In this document: in pieces, positions 54,451-63,497 of the stretch | How the letters are laid out: each line of letters starts with the position of its first letter | Position numbering within the stretch: the first letter of the stretch is position 1 | The notes under the pieces: model-generated | The model's input: only the letters and a program-made list of their open reading frames with translations | What the model was told of the DNA's origin: nothing | The model's database searches: none | Assembly: GCF_003024155.1 (NCBI RefSeq) | Contig: NZ_CP028136.1 | Coordinates: 1,116,001-1,180,000 of the forward strand | Source: Christiangramia fulva | GTDB taxonomy: Bacteria; Bacteroidota; Bacteroidia; Flavobacteriales; Flavobacteriaceae | Length of the DNA: 64,000 bases | Direction of reading: 5' to 3' | Program-made: the position numbers and the translations under genes

Positions 54451-54966
54451 TTAAGACGGATCTACCAGGAATAATGGCTGATCGAACTCTACAGGAGAAG
54501 AATCGTCTACAAGTACTTTCACAATTTTACCTGAAACTTCGCTTTCAATTTCATTGAAAAGTTTCATGGCTTCGATCACGCAAAGCACGTCCCCTTCTTT
54601 TACAGAATCTCCCACTTCTACGAAAGTAGGTTTATCTGGTGAAGGTTTTCTGTAGAAAGTACCTATAATAGGTGATTTTACCGTTATGTATTTAGAGGTG
54701 TCTTCACCTGAACCTGAAGATTCATTTTTAGCCGGGGCATTTTCCTGCGGTTGCGGAGCCGGAGCTTGCTGCTGGGGCTGCTGCTGAGGTTGCATTTGCT
54801 GCTGAGGCATTTGATTTCCTACCGGTACCTGTTGTACAATGGTAGTCTCTTTGTCGTCTGAACCTGTTTTGATAGTGATCTTTACATCACCTGTTTCCAG
54901 TTTCACCTCGCTGGCGCCAGATTTGGCCACAAATTTTATTAGATTCTGAATTTCCTTTAAATCCAT
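54451..54966 (-). CDS. accB: Acetyl-CoA carboxylase, biotin carboxyl carrier protein
   Basis: 171 residues. C-terminal biotinyl domain with [14 protein letters not shown] (biotinylated Lys in EAMKL). An N-terminal helix [17 protein letters not shown] and a long Gln/Pro-rich flexible linker (residues about 55-95) separate anchor and carrier domains. Start ATG 54966; the open frame to 55047 overlaps fabH and is not used. Between fabH (16 bases upstream) and accC. Confidence 0.95.
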   Translation of the reverse strand: MDLKEIQNLIKFVAKSGASEVKLETGDVKITIKTGSDDKETTIVQQVPVGNQMPQQQMQPQQQPQQQAPAPQPQENAPAKNESSGSGEDTSKYITVKSPIIGTFYRKPSPDKPTFVEVGDSVKEGDVLCVIEAMKLFNEIESEVSGKIVKVLVDDSSPVEFDQPLFLVDPS

Positions 54967-54982
54967 AATGTTTGGTGTTGGT

Positions 54983-55981
54983 TTATGAGTTATAGGCCCA
55001 TTTGAGATAAGCAGCTCCCCAGGTGAAGCCACCTCCAAAAGAGGCAAATATTAAATTATCTCCTTTTTTAAAATTCTTTTCGTAGTCGCTTAAGAGTAAC
55101 GGAAGGGTTGCAGAAGTGGTATTCCCATATCGCTGAATGTTCATGAGCACCTTATTCTCGTCGTGAAGGTTCATGCGGTTCGCAGTTGCATCGATGATGC
55201 GCTTGTTAGCCTGATGTGCCACCAGCCAATCTACATCTTCATTGGTAAGATTATTCCTTTTCATGATCTCTTCACTTACTTCTGCCATGTTGGATACCGC
55301 AAATTTAAAAACCGTTTTTCCATCCTGCCTGACGAAATGGAGTTTTTTGGCTACGGTCTCTTCAGTAGGCGGAAGGATAGAACCTCCGGCTTCTATTTTT
55401 AAAGATTCCCTTCCAATAGAGTCGCTTCTTAAGATCTCGTCCTGCAAGCCATAACCTTCATTATTGGGTTCCATAAGGACCGCTCCGGCCCCGTCACCAA
55501 AAATGATACAGGTGGTCCGATCGGTATAATCAATAATAGATGACATTTTATCGGCACCTATAACCAGTACTTTCTTATATCTGCCAGCTTCAATATATGC
55601 AGCTGCCGTAGACATTCCGTAAAGGAAGCTGGAGCAGGCGGCCTGAAGGTCATAAGAAAAGGCATTGGTCGCACCAATTTCAGTAGCCACATACACCCCG
55701 GTAGACGCCACAGGCATATCTGGCGTTGCCGTAGCCATTATCACAAGGTCAATTTCTTTGGGATCCAGGTTTGTTTTTTCAAGAATTTTTTTTGCGGCCT
55801 GGATAGCGAGGTAAGAGGTTCCTTTAGTAGGGTCTTTAAGTATTCTTCTTTCTTTAATTCCAGTTCTGGTGGTAATCCATTCATCTGTTGTCTCCACCAT
55901 TTTCTCCAACATTTTGTTGGTTAACACATCTTCGGGTACATAAGCACCCACAGCCGTTATCGCTGCTGTGATTTTGTTCAT
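54983..55981 (-). CDS. fabH: Beta-ketoacyl-ACP synthase III
   Basis: 332 residues. Starts fatty acid synthesis from acetyl-CoA and malonyl-ACP. Triad: Cys in [12 protein letters not shown], His in [12 protein letters not shown], Asn in [11 protein letters not shown]. First gene of fabH-accB-accC. Its leader contains CCGGTT (56007-56012) complementary to AACCGG (56058-56063). In many bacteria plsX sits between rpmF and fabH; here it is absent. Confidence 0.97.
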   Translation of the reverse strand: MNKITAAITAVGAYVPEDVLTNKMLEKMVETTDEWITTRTGIKERRILKDPTKGTSYLAIQAAKKILEKTNLDPKEIDLVIMATATPDMPVASTGVYVATEIGATNAFSYDLQAACSSFLYGMSTAAAYIEAGRYKKVLVIGADKMSSIIDYTDRTTCIIFGDGAGAVLMEPNNEGYGLQDEILRSDSIGRESLKIEAGGSILPPTEETVAKKLHFVRQDGKTVFKFAVSNMAEVSEEIMKRNNLTNEDVDWLVAHQANKRIIDATANRMNLHDENKVLMNIQRYGNTTSATLPLLLSDYEKNFKKGDNLIFASFGGGFTWGAAYLKWAYNS

Positions 55982-56106
55982 AAAATTGGATTTAATTCAC
56001 CAGCCTCCGGTTCATTTAAGCATTCTACATTCATAGAAAATTACTAAATTTTATTCTAACCGGCGTGCAAATTAAGGTCTTTTTAGGACTTATTCAACTA
56101 AAAACA

Positions 56107-56130
56107 AAAAACTCCCACAATGTGAGAGTT
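56107..56130 (-). terminator. Terminator of the yceD-rpmF unit
   Basis: Minus-strand AACTCTCAC, loop ATT, GTGGGAGTT, then TTTTT, 29 bases past rpmF. Confidence 0.82.
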
Positions 56131-56158
56131 CCTGTAATTCATTGAAGCTCTTTGGTGA

Positions 56159-56356
56159 TTAGGCTTCGATTTCTTCCGTATTATCGATCAATACCTGACC
56201 TCGATAATAAAGTTTTCCCTCATGCCAGTGAGCTCTGTGGTATAAATGAGCTTCACCAGTAACAGAATCTACAGCCACTTTTGGAGCTGAAGCTTTATAA
56301 TGGGTTCTTCTTTTATCTCTTCTAGTCTTAGAAGTCTTTCTCTTTGGATGTGCCAT
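56159..56356 (-). CDS. rpmF: 50S ribosomal protein L32
   Basis: 65 residues. Start [21 protein letters not shown] is the L32 N-terminus. No zinc cysteines remain (a Cys-free L32), which usually means a zinc-independent form. Lies 12 bases downstream of the YceD/DUF177 gene, the standard linkage. Confidence 0.96.
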   Translation of the reverse strand: MAHPKRKTSKTRRDKRRTHYKASAPKVAVDSVTGEAHLYHRAHWHEGKLYYRGQVLIDNTEEIEA

Positions 56357-56368
56357 TGCTTCCTATTA

Positions 56369-56908
56369 TTATTCGTTTAGTAAATTTTTTAATTTGTCCC
56401 AGCGAGGATCTGTTTCATCCTCTTTTTTCTTTTTCTGATTTTTCAAACTAAGTTCTTCCAGTTTGTCAAGTACTTCAGATTTCAGCGTTCCGTCTTCAAC
56501 TCCCGGATGAATTCTTTTGGCAGGCACTGAAAGTACCACCAACTCATATATATACTGCTGAATATTCACTTCAAATTCACCATGTGGCAAAATGAGCAAA
56601 TCTTCATCATCATTATTGTATTCATCCCCGAATTTGATCACCAAAAACAGCTGGCTGTCAATTGGCTGATCGTAAGGCTCGTTGGTAAGATCGCAGTTTA
56701 TATTCACTGTTCCCGAAGCATGAAAAGTAAGCTCCATCATGGTGGATTTCTTTTCAAACAACAGGTCGATCTTTACATCAGAACTATTGAATTCGTCGTA
56801 CTCAAAATGATCAAAGAACTTGTTATCTAACTCATACTCAAACTGGTGTTTTCCAAGTTTTAATCCCTTAAAAGGAATTGTGAACTCACCTAAATTCCTC
56901 ATCTTCAT
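56369..56908 (-). CDS. YceD/DUF177 family protein
   Basis: 179 residues from ATG 56908 (MKMRNLGEFTIPF). DUF177 proteins accompany rpmF and are linked to 23S rRNA accumulation. The Bacteroidota form has a beta-rich core with NINCDLTNEPYDQPI, where the family has a conserved Cys, and an acidic helical tail (ELSLKNQKKKKEDETD). The frame is open to a TTG at 56947, but that codon lies inside the -7 promoter box, so it is not the start. Confidence 0.85.
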   Translation of the reverse strand: MKMRNLGEFTIPFKGLKLGKHQFEYELDNKFFDHFEYDEFNSSDVKIDLLFEKKSTMMELTFHASGTVNINCDLTNEPYDQPIDSQLFLVIKFGDEYNNDDEDLLILPHGEFEVNIQQYIYELVVLSVPAKRIHPGVEDGTLKSEVLDKLEELSLKNQKKKKEDETDPRWDKLKNLLNE

Positions 56909-56944
56909 CAGTTTTGAGTGCCCCCGTTCCCGGAAAGGCGGGTG

Positions 56945-56952
56945 CAAAGATA
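56945..56952 (-). promoter_or_regulatory. -7 promoter element for the yceD-rpmF unit
   Basis: Minus-strand TATCTTTG, perfect TAnnTTTG, about 36 bases upstream of the ATG at 56908; its last three bases are the TTG that would be the longer ORF start. Confidence 0.65.
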
Positions 56953-56994
56953 TAAAAATTAATGAATTATATTCTGATTATAAACAATTTTTGT

Positions 56995-58041
56995 TTATAT
57001 CTTTTTTCCCTGTTTTTTCAGCGGATTTTTGGTCAGTTCTGTATATTCTTCACGTGCTTTATAAATCTCGATGGCTTTAAAAACCGCTTCCTTGAATGAA
57101 CTGATATTTGCCTCATTCTTACCTGCAATTTCAAAGGCCGTTCCATGATCGGGAGAAGTTCGCACTTTGCTCAGGCCGGCGGTAAAATTCACTCCTCTGC
57201 CAAAAGACAAAGTCTTAAAAGGAATTAATCCCTGGTCGTGATAAGAAGCTACCACGGCATCAAAATTCTTATAATTTTTGCTTCCGAAGAAACTATCGGC
57301 AGAATACGGCCCGAAAACCAGGTCGCCTTTATCGCGAATCTTCTGAAGTGTGGGTTTCAAAACTTCTTCATCTTCTTTCCCAATAACGCCGTGATCTCCG
57401 CTATGAGGATTTATTCCCAAAACGGCAATTCTGGGTTTCTCCACCCTGAAATCCTGCTTCAGCGTTTGCTGAATGATTTTGATCTTTTTCTCGATCAGTT
57501 CCGGAGTGATCACCTTGGCAATATCTTTAAGTGCCACATGATCGGTTAACAATCCAACCTTGAGATTATCGGTAATCATAAGCATCAGGCTCTCTCCTTT
57601 TAATTCTTTCGCCAGATAATCAGTATGGCCAGGAAAATTAAATTTTTCAGATTGAATAGTTGATTTATTGATAGGAGCGGTAACCAACACATCAATCTTA
57701 TCTTCTTTTAAGGCGCTCGTTGCTGCTTCTAAAGATTTAAAAGCATATTCGCCCACTTTCGGGTCTTCCTCCCCAAAATTGATATTTACATTCTCCTTCC
57801 AAAGATTCATGACATTTATTTTTCCATCAATTGCTTTGGAAGGATCATCAATTCCCTGAAAATGAACATCAAGCTTATAATATTTTTTCAGGAAATTTAT
57901 GATTTTGGAAGAGGCAAAGATGATAGGAGTGCAGAAATCGAGCATTCGTGAATCATCAAAAGTTTTCAGCACAATTTCGCTACCTATTCCGTTAAGGTCT
58001 CCAATGCTAATACCAAGTTTGATCATTTCTGCATGTTTCAT
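56995..58041 (-). CDS. pdxA: 4-hydroxythreonine-4-phosphate dehydrogenase
   Basis: 348 residues. Vitamin B6 synthesis: NAD oxidation of 4-phosphohydroxy-L-threonine. LGISIGDLNGIGSEIV, PGHTDYLAKELKGES, INPHSGDHGVIGKED, ASYHDQGLIPFK and VRTSPDHGTAFEIAGK are diagnostic, with the metal histidines. Start ATG 58041 is the first Met after the promoter at 58074-58081; the frame is open to 58098 beyond it. Divergent from ribE. Confidence 0.95.
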   Translation of the reverse strand: MKHAEMIKLGISIGDLNGIGSEIVLKTFDDSRMLDFCTPIIFASSKIINFLKKYYKLDVHFQGIDDPSKAIDGKINVMNLWKENVNINFGEEDPKVGEYAFKSLEAATSALKEDKIDVLVTAPINKSTIQSEKFNFPGHTDYLAKELKGESLMLMITDNLKVGLLTDHVALKDIAKVITPELIEKKIKIIQQTLKQDFRVEKPRIAVLGINPHSGDHGVIGKEDEEVLKPTLQKIRDKGDLVFGPYSADSFFGSKNYKNFDAVVASYHDQGLIPFKTLSFGRGVNFTAGLSKVRTSPDHGTAFEIAGKNEANISSFKEAVFKAIEIYKAREEYTELTKNPLKKQGKKI

Positions 58042-58073
58042 AAATTCCCGTCTATATTGTTTAATTTTACACA

Positions 58074-58081
58074 CAAATGTA
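58074..58081 (-). promoter_or_regulatory. -7 promoter element for pdxA
   Basis: Minus-strand TACATTTG, perfect TAnnTTTG, 33 bases before the pdxA ATG. Confidence 0.6.
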
Positions 58082-58097
58082 ACCATTATAGAAAACA

Positions 58098-58688
58098 ATG
58101 TTCACGGGAATTATAGAAGAAATAGGAATTATTACCAAAATTGAAGGCTCTGGTTCAAATTTAAGTTTTAGCATAAAGGCTGAAATGACGCCAGAATTGA
58201 AAATAGATCAAAGCGTCGCGCATAACGGAGTTTGCCTTACAATAGTTTCCAAAGCAGCTACAGAATATACTGTCACCGCTGTAAAAGAGACGCTGGAGAA
58301 AACCAACCTCGGCAATTTAACAATAACAGACCCTGTAAATCTGGAACGAGGAATGAAACTGGGAGATCGGCTTGACGGGCATATTGTGCAGGGCCATGTT
58401 GATCAAACAGCTTTGTGCACAGAGGTGATTGAAGAAGATGGCAGCTGGCGTTTTAGTTTTGAATATGACCCGGAATTAAAAAATATCACCATTGAAAAAG
58501 GTTCGATTACCATAAATGGGGTAAGCCTTACTGTAGTAGATTCCAAACGAAATGGATTTAGCGTGGCGATCATTCCTTTTACTTTTGAACATACCACTTT
58601 TAAAAACCTCAAAAAAGGAGATAAGGTAAATCTTGAATTTGACGTTATAGGGAAATACGTGAAGCGTCTCACGGAGTTATCCTCCTGA
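58098..58688 (+). CDS. ribE: Riboflavin synthase, alpha subunit
   Basis: 196 residues. Dismutates two 6,7-dimethyl-8-ribityllumazines to riboflavin. Starts with MFTGIIEEIG, the invariant family N-terminus; two lumazine-binding repeats follow, the first with VAHNGVCLTIV and LGDRLDGHIVQGHVDQ, the second with GSITINGVSLTVVD. Overlaps the convergent small secreted protein by 12 bases. Confidence 0.96.
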   Translation: MFTGIIEEIGIITKIEGSGSNLSFSIKAEMTPELKIDQSVAHNGVCLTIVSKAATEYTVTAVKETLEKTNLGNLTITDPVNLERGMKLGDRLDGHIVQGHVDQTALCTEVIEEDGSWRFSFEYDPELKNITIEKGSITINGVSLTVVDSKRNGFSVAIIPFTFEHTTFKNLKKGDKVNLEFDVIGKYVKRLTELSS

Positions 58689-58955
58689 GATATCAATTTT
58701 TCTCATTTTATAACAGCCATACATAACTCCTACAGCCATTAATAAATAAACATAGTCGTCTATAGGCAAACAAAGCCCTACCGGAGGGGGAATTCCGGGG
58801 CGCTGTGGATTTCCTTGTGTAGTTCCTGGATCGCAAGGAGGGCCGTGACCTCTAGCTTTACCTGGTGGCGGTGGTTCCTGAGCATAACATGCCAATGCCA
58901 TTCCCAAAGAAAAAAGAAAGACAAGAAAAATGTTCTTATACTTTTTCAACGGCAT
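58677..58955 (-). CDS. Small secreted protein with C-terminal sorting-like segment
   Basis: 92 residues. Signal peptide (NIFLVFLFSLGMALACYAQ), then a Pro/Gly-rich stretch of about 40 residues with two or three Cys, then GLCLPIDDYVYLLMAVGVMYGCYKMRK: a PID motif, one hydrophobic segment and a basic end. This tripartite tail resembles the PID-CTERM type sorting signals described in Bacteroidota, which I recall but cannot verify here. It overlaps the ribE 3' end, so its reality rests on the clear signal peptide and tail. Confidence 0.6.
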   Translation of the reverse strand: MPLKKYKNIFLVFLFSLGMALACYAQEPPPPGKARGHGPPCDPGTTQGNPQRPGIPPPVGLCLPIDDYVYLLMAVGVMYGCYKMRKIDISGG

Positions 58956-59394
58956 AAGGTTAATATTATCAGGTGAATAGCAGTAAATTTAATTTTTTTT
59001 TCCATATACTCCCTTTAAAGGTAAGAAAATTCAACTTTTTCAATCTTTTCCGGAGTTTTTCAGGTATTAAAATTCCTACTTTTTAGGTATTTAAGCAATT
59101 ATTGTGCAATTAGTTTTCAACTTTTATTGTTTAAAAACATTCATTTTCAAAAAATATTTTAAAAACTGATAATCAATATTTTATAAAATCCAAATTTATT
59201 TGGAATAAGTTGAATAATATAAATTTTTAACTGGAAAGTTAAAGAATTTTGGTTGGGGGTAAAAGAAAAGAATTTTATCGAATACCAAAAGTTTATTCTG
59301 AAGAAATATTAAAATTATCTATAGCGATCTCCCTGTTTTCTGTGTCCAAATTTTTTAGCATAATTATTTCGCCCCCTATTCATCTCCAAGGAAT
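58956..59394. other. AT-rich intergenic stretch, no gene seen
   Basis: About 440 very AT-rich bases upstream of the small secreted protein gene. A minus-strand TAAATTTA near 58983 may be its -7 box. The only open frame (59249-59431, 60 codons) has no recognisable protein features and runs into the terminator and tRNA fragment. Nothing else could be supported. Confidence 0.5.
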
Positions 59395-59423
59395 AAAAAA
59401 AGCCCTGCATTGCTGCAAGGCTT
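59395..59423 (-). terminator. Terminator of the truncated tRNA
   Basis: Minus-strand AAGCCTTGCA, loop GCAA, TGCAGGGCTT, followed by TTTTT. It lies 11 bases downstream of the tRNA 3' fragment, where a tRNA gene's terminator belongs. Confidence 0.75.
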
Positions 59424-59434
59424 CTATTTAAAAG

Positions 59435-59449
59435 TGGTCCCACTTGGGC
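59435..59449 (-). other. Attachment-site remnant: 3' end of a tRNA gene
   Basis: Minus-strand GCCCAAGTGGGACCA equals the last 15 bases of a tRNA: two T-loop bases (GC), T-stem CCAAG, acceptor strand TGGGACC (implying a 5' GGTCCCA) and discriminator A. The upstream tRNA body is missing; homology stops at 59449 on the integrase side. This is what integration at a tRNA 3' end leaves at one boundary. The intact tRNA should be at the far end of the element, outside the window. Confidence 0.65.
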
Positions 59450-59584
59450 CACATTTTATTTCTCCTTATTTCTCCTAATTTCTTTAAATTTCCGTCTAAT
59501 CCCTTGCTGTACCTCACTATTCATAGGAATTTCAAAAGATACACCTCTGATCTGATATTTGTTAAAAAGAGGACTTCGGAAAGA

Positions 59585-59634
59585 AAAAGTGACACAAAAA
59601 GTGACACACTTTTCCCAACTGTGTCACTTTTTTA
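59585..59634. repeat. Direct and inverted repeats upstream of the integrase gene
   Basis: AAAAAGTGACAC occurs twice in direct tandem (59585-59596, 59597-59608) and once inverted (TGTGTCACTTTTTT, 59621-59634), just before the recombinase start. They may be arm-type integrase sites or an autoregulatory operator; the inverted pair also makes a hairpin with a T tail. Confidence 0.6.
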
Positions 59635-59665
59635 AACTAATTTTCGAACATAGAATTTTGAACAA

Positions 59666-60970
59666 ATGACCACAGTTTTTAAACCAAGAGATTCAAAAGG
59701 AAAAGGAGCCAAGATTCAACTCATCTTTAATTATGGAGCTGGTAAAAGATTACGATACTCAACTGGCCTGGCTATTGAAAATATAAAAAATTGGGATCAC
59801 CAGAAGAGCCGGGTAAAGAATGTAATTGCTGAACCCAATAAGACTGTGATTAACAACAAACTCAATGAATTACAAAGTGAGCTTGAGAAAGAATTTGTGA
59901 GGCTTTCTGTGACAGAAAATATCGATGTCAAGAATGGGCATTTAAAGAAATTCTGCGATAAGTTTTTTAATAAAGGAAGTGAGGATGAACAGGAGCATTA
60001 TGAACTTCTACCATTCTACGACTGGTATATGAATACCTATGCTGTCAATCCTTTGCCCGCAACAGGAAGACCTTTAGCTCTCAGCACAATTAAAGCCTAC
60101 AGGAATTCTTATAAACTAATGAAGCGTTTTGCTTCTGAGAAGTATGAACTAAGTTACCAAAAGATAAGTAAAAAGTTTTATTATGATTTCCTTGACTGGC
60201 TTTATTCCCAGGATTATTCAACATCTTATGTCGGCACTCATATTAAGATATTAAAGACTATGATGGAGGCGGCATCGCAATTTGGTTACCATAATAATCG
60301 GGAATACACAAAAAAGTTCTTTAAAAAACCCACTGCAGAAATTGACAACATTTTTCTTGATCAAACAGAACTAAACAAAATCCACCTGGAATCTTTAGCT
60401 CAACAGAGAACAATTATTAAGAACAATGGTTTGAAGTTATCGGGTGATTTATTAGAAAGGGCTAAGGATATTTTTTTGATCAGTGCCTACACAGGTCTCA
60501 GAATAAGTGATGCTAAGAGGTTGAAAAAACAAAACATCTTCACCCTCGATAATAAAAGATATTTTCAAATACACTCTCAGAAGACCTCGATACCTTTATC
60601 CATTCCGATTCATCCCGTTGTGCAGGAAATATTAGACAAAAGAGACGGTGAGCTCCCGAAGGGAATGCCTGATCAGCATATTAACTATGCATTAAAAGAA
60701 ATTGGGCGAATAGCTGGCATTGACGAGGAGGTTGAAAAAACGACAACAAAGGGAGGTCAGACAAGAGTAGAAAAATATAAGAAGTACGAACTCATTTGCA
60801 CCCACACCGGAAGGAGATCCTTCTGCACAAATGCTTACCGGGCTGGAGTTCCATCTCTGGATATAATGACCATTAGCGGACACAAAACCGAAAGATCTTT
60901 TATGCTCTATTTGAAATTAGGAGAGTCGCAAAAAGCGCAGAAGATTGGAGAACATCCTTTTTTTAACTGA
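59666..60970 (+). CDS. Tyrosine recombinase / integrase
   Basis: 434 residues, Bacteroidota element type. N-terminal Arm-type binding domain (about 1-90, KIQLIFNYGAGKRLRYSTGLA), SAM-like core-binding domain (about 110-230) and the catalytic domain: Arg in TGLRISDAKRLK, His380 and Arg383 in HTGRRSF, His406 in SGHKTERSF and nucleophile Tyr415 in MLYLK. All catalytic residues are intact. It lies 217 bases from the tRNA fragment, typical of the integrase next to one attachment site. It should move the element to its right. Confidence 0.93.
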   Translation: MTTVFKPRDSKGKGAKIQLIFNYGAGKRLRYSTGLAIENIKNWDHQKSRVKNVIAEPNKTVINNKLNELQSELEKEFVRLSVTENIDVKNGHLKKFCDKFFNKGSEDEQEHYELLPFYDWYMNTYAVNPLPATGRPLALSTIKAYRNSYKLMKRFASEKYELSYQKISKKFYYDFLDWLYSQDYSTSYVGTHIKILKTMMEAASQFGYHNNREYTKKFFKKPTAEIDNIFLDQTELNKIHLESLAQQRTIIKNNGLKLSGDLLERAKDIFLISAYTGLRISDAKRLKKQNIFTLDNKRYFQIHSQKTSIPLSIPIHPVVQEILDKRDGELPKGMPDQHINYALKEIGRIAGIDEEVEKTTTKGGQTRVEKYKKYELICTHTGRRSFCTNAYRAGVPSLDIMTISGHKTERSFMLYLKLGESQKAQKIGEHPFFN

Positions 60971-61032
60971 AGAAAGTTACATCACAAGAATAACGAAGTT
61001 TTATTATAGCTTTTCACCAATATCTTATTTAG

Positions 61033-61854
61033 TTATCCTCCTTCCTGGAAATCTAACTCTGCCCATACAGGAATATGATCTGAAATTCTCCTGGCTGTTA
61101 CCATATCAGGAAAACTTTTATAAAATAGAACTACACCGGAGCTTAGCACTTCAAATTCATCCGAATTATAAAAGATATTATCATACTCAGATGCCAAACA
61201 TTCACCTTCTACACAATTCATTTTCATTGTTGTCTTTTCGCCTTGGACCACAGGTCTGAATCCAATTTTCTTCAACGGATTAAAAACAGTATGACTCTGC
61301 GGAACATTAAAGTCGCCCAGGAATATCAGATTATTATCAGGATATAATTCAGGAAGGAATTTGAAGTATTTTATTTCTTTTTCAGGCTGTTTCTTCTTAG
61401 GAATGGCATGAAAATTAACCAGAGTAAAAGATTTTCCGTTGTAGCTAAGACTGATTAAATAAGGTTCACGATCAATTTCATCAACAAAATTTTGCTCCAA
61501 CCAGGCCTTTTTTAACCTTTTTACCTTTGAGGTCTTCCATAGGAAAGCATAGCGTTCCGATGCATACGGTGTACTCTCTGTTGGTTCGCTTACCAGGTAA
61601 TCCCATTTAGCCCCTCTGCGGTTTAGAGCATCGGCTAATTTTGCCACGGTCTGTGTACCGCCATAACCTGCAACTATCTCCTGTAGCGCTACTACATCAA
61701 AATCCCTTAAAACATCAGCAACAAAGTTTACTTCAGCTTCAGACTTAGTTTTCCCAAAATTCTGAAGATTCCAGGAGGAGATCCTAACCTGTGCAATCAG
61801 AAGATTGCACCAGGCTAGAGAAATTAGCCATATGATAAAGCGTAATTTTTTCAT
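61033..61854 (-). CDS. Secreted endonuclease/exonuclease/phosphatase family protein
   Basis: 273 residues. Signal peptide (FIIWLISLAWCNLLIAQ). DNase I-like fold: ISSWNLQNFG, the metal Glu in VVALQEIVAGYG, LVNFHAIPKKK, FLGDFNVPQ, YDNIFY and catalytic RRISDHIPVWAEL with Asp-His. Extracellular or periplasmic nuclease or phosphatase. Part of the integrated element, facing the integrase. Confidence 0.88.
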   Translation of the reverse strand: MKKLRFIIWLISLAWCNLLIAQVRISSWNLQNFGKTKSEAEVNFVADVLRDFDVVALQEIVAGYGGTQTVAKLADALNRRGAKWDYLVSEPTESTPYASERYAFLWKTSKVKRLKKAWLEQNFVDEIDREPYLISLSYNGKSFTLVNFHAIPKKKQPEKEIKYFKFLPELYPDNNLIFLGDFNVPQSHTVFNPLKKIGFRPVVQGEKTTMKMNCVEGECLASEYDNIFYNSDEFEVLSSGVVLFYKSFPDMVTARRISDHIPVWAELDFQEGG

Positions 61855-61938
61855 ATAGTTATATTTACAGTTAAAATTAAGTCATTCACAAGCCCGTTAA
61901 TTGAAATTAGTTACTCTTGCGATTTTTTAGCCTCTGCC

Positions 61939-62376
61939 TCACTTTTGGACCTGTTCCATTTCTTCTTTGTATAAAAAAGAATGGCACCAGGCGATATCTG
62001 TAAGTTGCCCCTCTTTCAAAAGAAAGTTTACTGCGAATTGTCGTTCGTAATGTACTTTAAACCCGTCCGGCTTTTCTTCAAAATAAGATACCAGGTAACC
62101 ATTAACCTTTTTACCGAACACGCAGGCTATGCACTTTGTTTCAAAGCTGCCAACTGTCTTTATTTGCACTGATGATTCCTTCTTTTTCCAAAACTCCAGT
62201 TTATCTATTGCATCTTTCAGGAACTCAGGTGAATCCTCTAGTTCATGGAGATCAAATTTTTCCACTACCCATTTCAAAACCTGTGCATCTAATAACCTAC
62301 AGGCCAGATCTATCTGTTTAATAAATTTCTTGGTTTCTTCCTTAGAGAGGATAGGCACAGATGTTTTAAAGGACAT
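61939..62376 (-). CDS. Hypothetical protein in the integrated element
   Basis: 145 residues, no family recognised. A helical N-terminal half (LSKEETKKFIKQIDLACRLL, FLKDAIDKLEFWKKKE) precedes four beta strands (SVQIKTVGSFETKCIACVFG, NGYLVSYFEEKPDGFKVHYE). No signal or TM segment. On the same strand as the GH25 and DNase-like genes. A mixed alpha/beta fold resembling small immunity proteins cannot be excluded, but nothing supports a function. Confidence 0.7.
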   Translation of the reverse strand: MSFKTSVPILSKEETKKFIKQIDLACRLLDAQVLKWVVEKFDLHELEDSPEFLKDAIDKLEFWKKKESSVQIKTVGSFETKCIACVFGKKVNGYLVSYFEEKPDGFKVHYERQFAVNFLLKEGQLTDIAWCHSFLYKEEMEQVQK

Positions 62377-62453
62377 ATATTTTCAATTTTTAATATTTCT
62401 AAATTGGCTACAAAAGCTCCAATAATTTTGAACAGGAAGCCAAGGTGCAGACA

Positions 62454-63398
62454 TTATTTAATCCGAAGATTTTTGAGGTCTGAAACCCTTCCATTGAAAG
62501 AGTTTCCATCAACAAAAGAATTGATCCCTTTAACCTTCATCTTGTCACTAAACTGATGGAAAGACCAATTGACGTCTTTCAAAGGATGAAAACCAGAATA
62601 GGCAGCGATCCATAGAGGATAGTCTTCAATGTGCCCTTTAAGGAACTGATGGTAAAAATTGCTCCCGGTATAAATTATCGGCCTGACTCCGTATAGTTCT
62701 TCAGCAAGTCTCAACCAGTTCAAAACCCCTGCAACAAGATTTTCCTTTCCGTACTTTCCCACTTCTTCTATATCCAAGACAGGAGCGAAATCACCCGTGG
62801 AAAATTTTACAGTGCGAGCAAAATTCTGGAATTGAAGAACAGAATTTTCATTAAGCCGGTAATAATGATAAGCTCCCCGGATATAACCGCTTCCTTTAAT
62901 TGCTTTCCAGTTTCTCTTAAATTGTCTATCCTTTCCATTGGAGCCCATTGTTGCTCGGACAAAAACGTACTCTATAGGATGTGAGGAAGAATTCACCTCA
63001 TCCCAATCTATTGTACCCTGGTAATGGGAAATATCAATACCGAAACTTTTTTTAGTAGTAGAAAGCCATGTATTCTCTTTTCCGGTGAAAAAAGCTGAAT
63101 TGACTGAAAATATCCTTTTTCTTGAATATTGCTTTCCGAGGAATCCACTAAACAGGGCTATCATTACAGATAAGAATCCTATTGTCAGGAAGATCTTATA
63201 TACCTTTTTTGAACCACCTCCCAGGTTTTTATTCTTCGGAATTATATATTTTTTCAAACTTAGTCCCAACAGGACAAATCCTACCAAACACATGAGAAAC
63301 AAGCATCCAATGATAAAGGCTGCTAATGGGTTTTGGCTAATAAGGTACAGAAGGTAATAAAGGTATTGTTCCATTTGGCATGAATAATTGGTGATCAT
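62454..63398 (-). CDS. Membrane-anchored GH25 lysozyme-like protein
   Basis: 314 residues (306 if Met9 is the start). Two N-terminal TM segments (LAAFIIGCLFLMCLVGFVLL and IFLTIGFLSVMIALFSGF), then a GH25 domain: FGIDISHYQGTIDW with the Asp pair, VFVRATMGSNGKD, RGAYHYY, APVLDIEEVG with catalytic Asp/Glu, and WIAAYSG. The enzyme would hydrolyse peptidoglycan from the outer face of the inner membrane. It lies in the integrated element. Confidence 0.88.
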   Translation of the reverse strand: MITNYSCQMEQYLYYLLYLISQNPLAAFIIGCLFLMCLVGFVLLGLSLKKYIIPKNKNLGGGSKKVYKIFLTIGFLSVMIALFSGFLGKQYSRKRIFSVNSAFFTGKENTWLSTTKKSFGIDISHYQGTIDWDEVNSSSHPIEYVFVRATMGSNGKDRQFKRNWKAIKGSGYIRGAYHYYRLNENSVLQFQNFARTVKFSTGDFAPVLDIEEVGKYGKENLVAGVLNWLRLAEELYGVRPIIYTGSNFYHQFLKGHIEDYPLWIAAYSGFHPLKDVNWSFHQFSDKMKVKGINSFVDGNSFNGRVSDLKNLRIK

Positions 63399-63497
63399 CC
63401 ATTTATAGAACGAGATCGAAAAGGTAACCTAGATTTTGAGAATTTTATTATAGTTGATCTTTAAATTTCTCACTGTTAGGTCATCAAAGGTGGAAAA

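Noticed and set aside
59435..59449. A complete tRNA or tmRNA gene at this site
   Set aside because: Only 15 bases match a tRNA end; no D arm or anticodon arm follows on the integrase side.
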